This document shows positions 3,932 to 6,041 of a stretch of DNA of 6,041 bases, piece after piece. Each line of letters begins with the position of its first letter. Position 1 is the first letter of the stretch. The notes below the pieces were generated by a model. That model saw only the letters and a program-made list of their open reading frames with translations. It was not told the origin of the DNA and made no database searches. The stretch comes from Verrucomicrobiota bacterium (GTDB lineage: Bacteria; Verrucomicrobiota; Verrucomicrobiae; Chthoniobacterales; UBA10450): NCBI GenBank assembly GCA_005887855.1, contig VBQB01000326.1, positions 1 to 6,041 of the forward strand, written 5' to 3'. The position numbers were made by a program, and so were the translations under genes.

Positions 3932-6041
3932 ATGATATCGCGACGAATGGCAATCTTGGCAATCACCGCGGGAATCACGTTGTGGTGGATTGTGCAGGCG
4001 AATGGACTGCCTGAAACCTATCGGTCCGGTGTTACTGATTTATCCGGATACACCGGCAGCGACTCCTGGCAACATGCCCTCGCCATTCAGGCCGGAACGG
4101 TCAGCGAGATATTTTACGCGCCGGACCGGAGAAGTGGTTCGGTCGAGGTTGGCCGGGTGCCATCAGCTCTAGCGATTGCCAGCTATGTTGCTCGCGGGTT
4201 TCGGTCTCATAACGTCGTACTCGTGCTTCAAGACGATGGCGACGTAATTCAACTGTGGTTTCGTTCCGATGGCGACGTCGGAAGCCGTGTGTTGGGCCGC
4301 ATTGATCGCGCAATCGACTTGGCGGGTTTTGAAGACGTGGACCTAACCCAGCATGCGCTTGTTCTCGACACAGACGGCGATTTGATTGAGTTCACATGGA
4401 AGCAGGGGGCCGGGACAGTGAGCCGGCAACAAATTACTAAGCTGGCTGGCGCCTTCCGGATCGGCGGCTTTCAGGCGGAAGACGACGGTCGCTTTATCGT
4501 GATCGCAGGAGATCAGAACGGGCGCATTCGCGAGGTATTCTATCGCGGAAAGGACGTTGGTGTGGGAGAACTTATCGGCCCGGGATTACCGCTAGCAGAT
4601 GTTAGCGGCTTAGGTTTAGGCACTGCGCCCCTCTTCAGCGACATCAAAGCCAGACGTGTGGCCGGATTCGCCAGCGAAAACGGTTGGCGCCATGTCCTGG
4701 TCGGCACCAGCGATGATCGAATCCGCGAGTGGGCTTACAATCCGAGTCAGGAGCCGAGGGATCAGGAACTCCAAAGCCTGCCAAAGGCTACCACCACGGC
4801 GCGCTCCGCCGGCCCTATGGTAGCTTTCGAGCGTGTGGCAAAGCAGATTAGTCCGTCAGCAGCGGGACTGGTCTATGCAATCGCGGGCACCGAGGAGCTA
4901 AGTTATCTGGTTACCCAAAATGCTGGAGTATGGCGCTACTTCCCAGGTAGCACCTCCTGGCAATCACTGCCGGTGTCGCCGCGGTATTCCCAGAGTATCG
5001 CTGTCGACCCCAATGACGTACGGCATCTATTCGTGGGCGAGCGGGATGGTGATGCAGGCAAAGACGACAGCGAATTGAGCTTTAACTGGGCGGGCCTTTG
5101 GGAGTCGAATGATGCTGGCGAAACTTGGGAGTACGTACTTGATCCGCTGACTTTGGCTAATTCGTCAGCGCCGCTGTCGAAGTGCAATTCGCAAGCGGTA
5201 CCGTCGATAATGCCCTTGAGCGACGGCGGGGCCTTGGTCGCCACACAGTGTACGATCCTACGACGGGAAGGGCGAAGCCCCGCGACGTTCAAGTCTTTGG
5301 ACGGATTCTGGGGACTTGGGCCATTTACGGGCGTCGCCGTAACGGGCGTTTCCGGCACGAGCACGGCAACCCAAAATTGGATCTGGGCAAGCACTCCGAA
5401 TGCGTTGTTGTGGTCTGATGACGATGGTGTAACGGCGCACCGCGAAGTGATTCCGAATGTAGCAACGGATCCGTTAGGCAATCCTCGGTCATTAAAAATC
5501 GGAGGCCCTCGTGGTGCCGGGTTCGGACTAGCGGCGTACGGGCCGCGCGCGGCAGTTGTGGTGCAGATGGAAGACCCTACTGCACTAAGTGATCGAATTG
5601 CAAGTCTAGAGTTCGATGTTGTCCAGCGGACGTGGGTGGTAGACCCAGTCGATGCCGGTGATGGGACTGGACTTGGTGGCCGACTATTCATCAAAGCGGA
5701 GCGTGCCGAGAGCTATACAAGTCGCACAGGATACTCGGACGCGCTCCTGTTGTCAGGAGCGCAAACGCTATTCTTGGGGATACCGCGCAGGAGCGGCGGA
5801 CTATTACAGCCGGGAGGAGTCGCACGCAGAGGTATTGTGTGGCGTGCCGTCGCGGAGACGCCGTGGGGCCCAACCCCGCCTGATCACTACCTCCTAAATG
5901 CTCCGTCTGCTATTCATTGTGATTTGTGGGATGCGCACATTAGCCATCACCCTAGTGGTGCTGTCTTGCTGATTGCTTCCGACGGCGGTGTGGCGAGGTC
6001 ACCGATTGAAAACGTCCTTTCGACCAGTGTTGGTGATTCTC
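3932..6041 (+). CDS. Large secreted beta-propeller protein, 3'-partial
   Basis: One frame runs from ATG 3932 through the window edge without a stop, giving 703 residues so far. An in-frame TAG at 3911 limits the start; GTG 3923 and ATG 3947 are alternatives, but ATG 3932 has GGAAG-type purines about eight bases upstream and gives the n-region MISRR. Residues 6-23 form a hydrophobic signal peptide (cleavage likely after VQA, 23). Propeller-type strands recur as VVLVLQDDGDVIQLW (95-109), ALVLDTDGDLIEFTW (142-156), FIVIAGDQNGRIREVFY (187-203) and HVLVGTSDDRIREWAY (254-269), reminiscent of tachylectin/fucolectin-type blades. Then IAVDPND (356-362) precedes a canonical Asp-box, SNDAGETW (392-399). 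Degenerate boxes SDDDGVT (495-501) and SDGGVARS (683-690) follow, as in BNR/sortilin-like propellers. Cysteines are few (418, 440, 663). It probably acts outside the cytoplasm, in carbohydrate or surface binding, or as a glycoside hydrolase-like protein. No catalytic residues can be assigned. Confidence 0.88.
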   Translation, partial: MISRRMAILAITAGITLWWIVQANGLPETYRSGVTDLSGYTGSDSWQHALAIQAGTVSEIFYAPDRRSGSVEVGRVPSALAIASYVARGFRSHNVVLVLQDDGDVIQLWFRSDGDVGSRVLGRIDRAIDLAGFEDVDLTQHALVLDTDGDLIEFTWKQGAGTVSRQQITKLAGAFRIGGFQAEDDGRFIVIAGDQNGRIREVFYRGKDVGVGELIGPGLPLADVSGLGLGTAPLFSDIKARRVAGFASENGWRHVLVGTSDDRIREWAYNPSQEPRDQELQSLPKATTTARSAGPMVAFERVAKQISPSAAGLVYAIAGTEELSYLVTQNAGVWRYFPGSTSWQSLPVSPRYSQSIAVDPNDVRHLFVGERDGDAGKDDSELSFNWAGLWESNDAGETWEYVLDPLTLANSSAPLSKCNSQAVPSIMPLSDGGALVATQCTILRREGRSPATFKSLDGFWGLGPFTGVAVTGVSGTSTATQNWIWASTPNALLWSDDDGVTAHREVIPNVATDPLGNPRSLKIGGPRGAGFGLAAYGPRAAVVVQMEDPTALSDRIASLEFDVVQRTWVVDPVDAGDGTGLGGRLFIKAERAESYTSRTGYSDALLLSGAQTLFLGIPRRSGGLLQPGGVARRGIVWRAVAETPWGPTPPDHYLLNAPSAIHCDLWDAHISHHPSGAVLLIASDGGVARSPIENVLSTSVGDS

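Noticed and set aside
4936..5694. A 252-codon minus-strand open frame
   Set aside because: It lies entirely inside the propeller gene on the opposite strand. Its product is Ser/Pro/Arg-rich without motifs, and the plus frame has a signal peptide, Asp-box and periodic strands over the same region.
1..6041. CRISPR arrays, tRNA or rRNA genes, insertion-sequence ends
   Set aside because: I saw no regularly spaced direct repeats, no cloverleaf or rRNA-like conserved segments, and no terminal inverted repeats with target duplications. The only notable repeats are the small-gene family copies.

Overview
The window looks like a piece of a mesophilic soil-type bacterial chromosome of moderate G+C (mid-50s percent by eye). 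It is rich in very small genes, gene remnants and non-coding stretches, as in an accessory region. No marker gene fixes the taxon. The small protein family and the mix of GTG/ATG starts would fit a proteobacterium such as an alphaproteobacterium, but that is a weak inference. There is no rRNA, tRNA, CRISPR array or recognisable transposase.

Left part (1-546): one plus-strand frame of unknown function with a hydrophobic start, a short Ala/Gln/Glu repeat and a basic tail. It may begin before the window. Middle (547-2454): a minus-strand cluster with one intact micro-operon: a GIY-YIG-fold protein (1158-1520), a 79-residue protein of an unnamed family (919-1158) and a two-helix membrane protein (740-922). 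The three are joined by TAATG and GTGA stop/start overlaps. The 79-residue family recurs as two decayed copies on the same strand, an N-terminally eroded one (547-708) and one with two frame disruptions (2087-2320), plus a 20-base exact fragment (1546-1565). An intact plus-strand Mth938/DUF498 gene (1660-2013) sits among them and is followed by a hairpin. Just upstream of the frameshifted copy is a 33-residue CCHH zinc-finger-like microprotein (2353-2454) that overlaps it in the ATGA manner.

Right part: a promoter-like site with a dyad at its presumed start point (2528-2572) precedes a 58-residue gene with a good ribosome binding site (2741-2917). About 840 bases (2918-3759) then hold only doubtful or frame-broken coding traces. 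From a strong TTGACA promoter-like site (3760-3787) onward, a single plus-strand frame starts at 3932 and runs without a stop through the window edge. It gives at least 703 residues of a predicted secreted beta-propeller protein, with lectin-like 'DG-x-I' strands in the first third and BNR/Asp-box motifs later. This is the largest gene here and is incomplete.

The most noteworthy points are the repeated, partly decaying small-gene family beside a GIY-YIG protein, the zinc-finger microprotein coupled to one copy, and the mixed-motif secreted propeller. Functions of all except the Mth938 and GIY-YIG fold assignments are inference.
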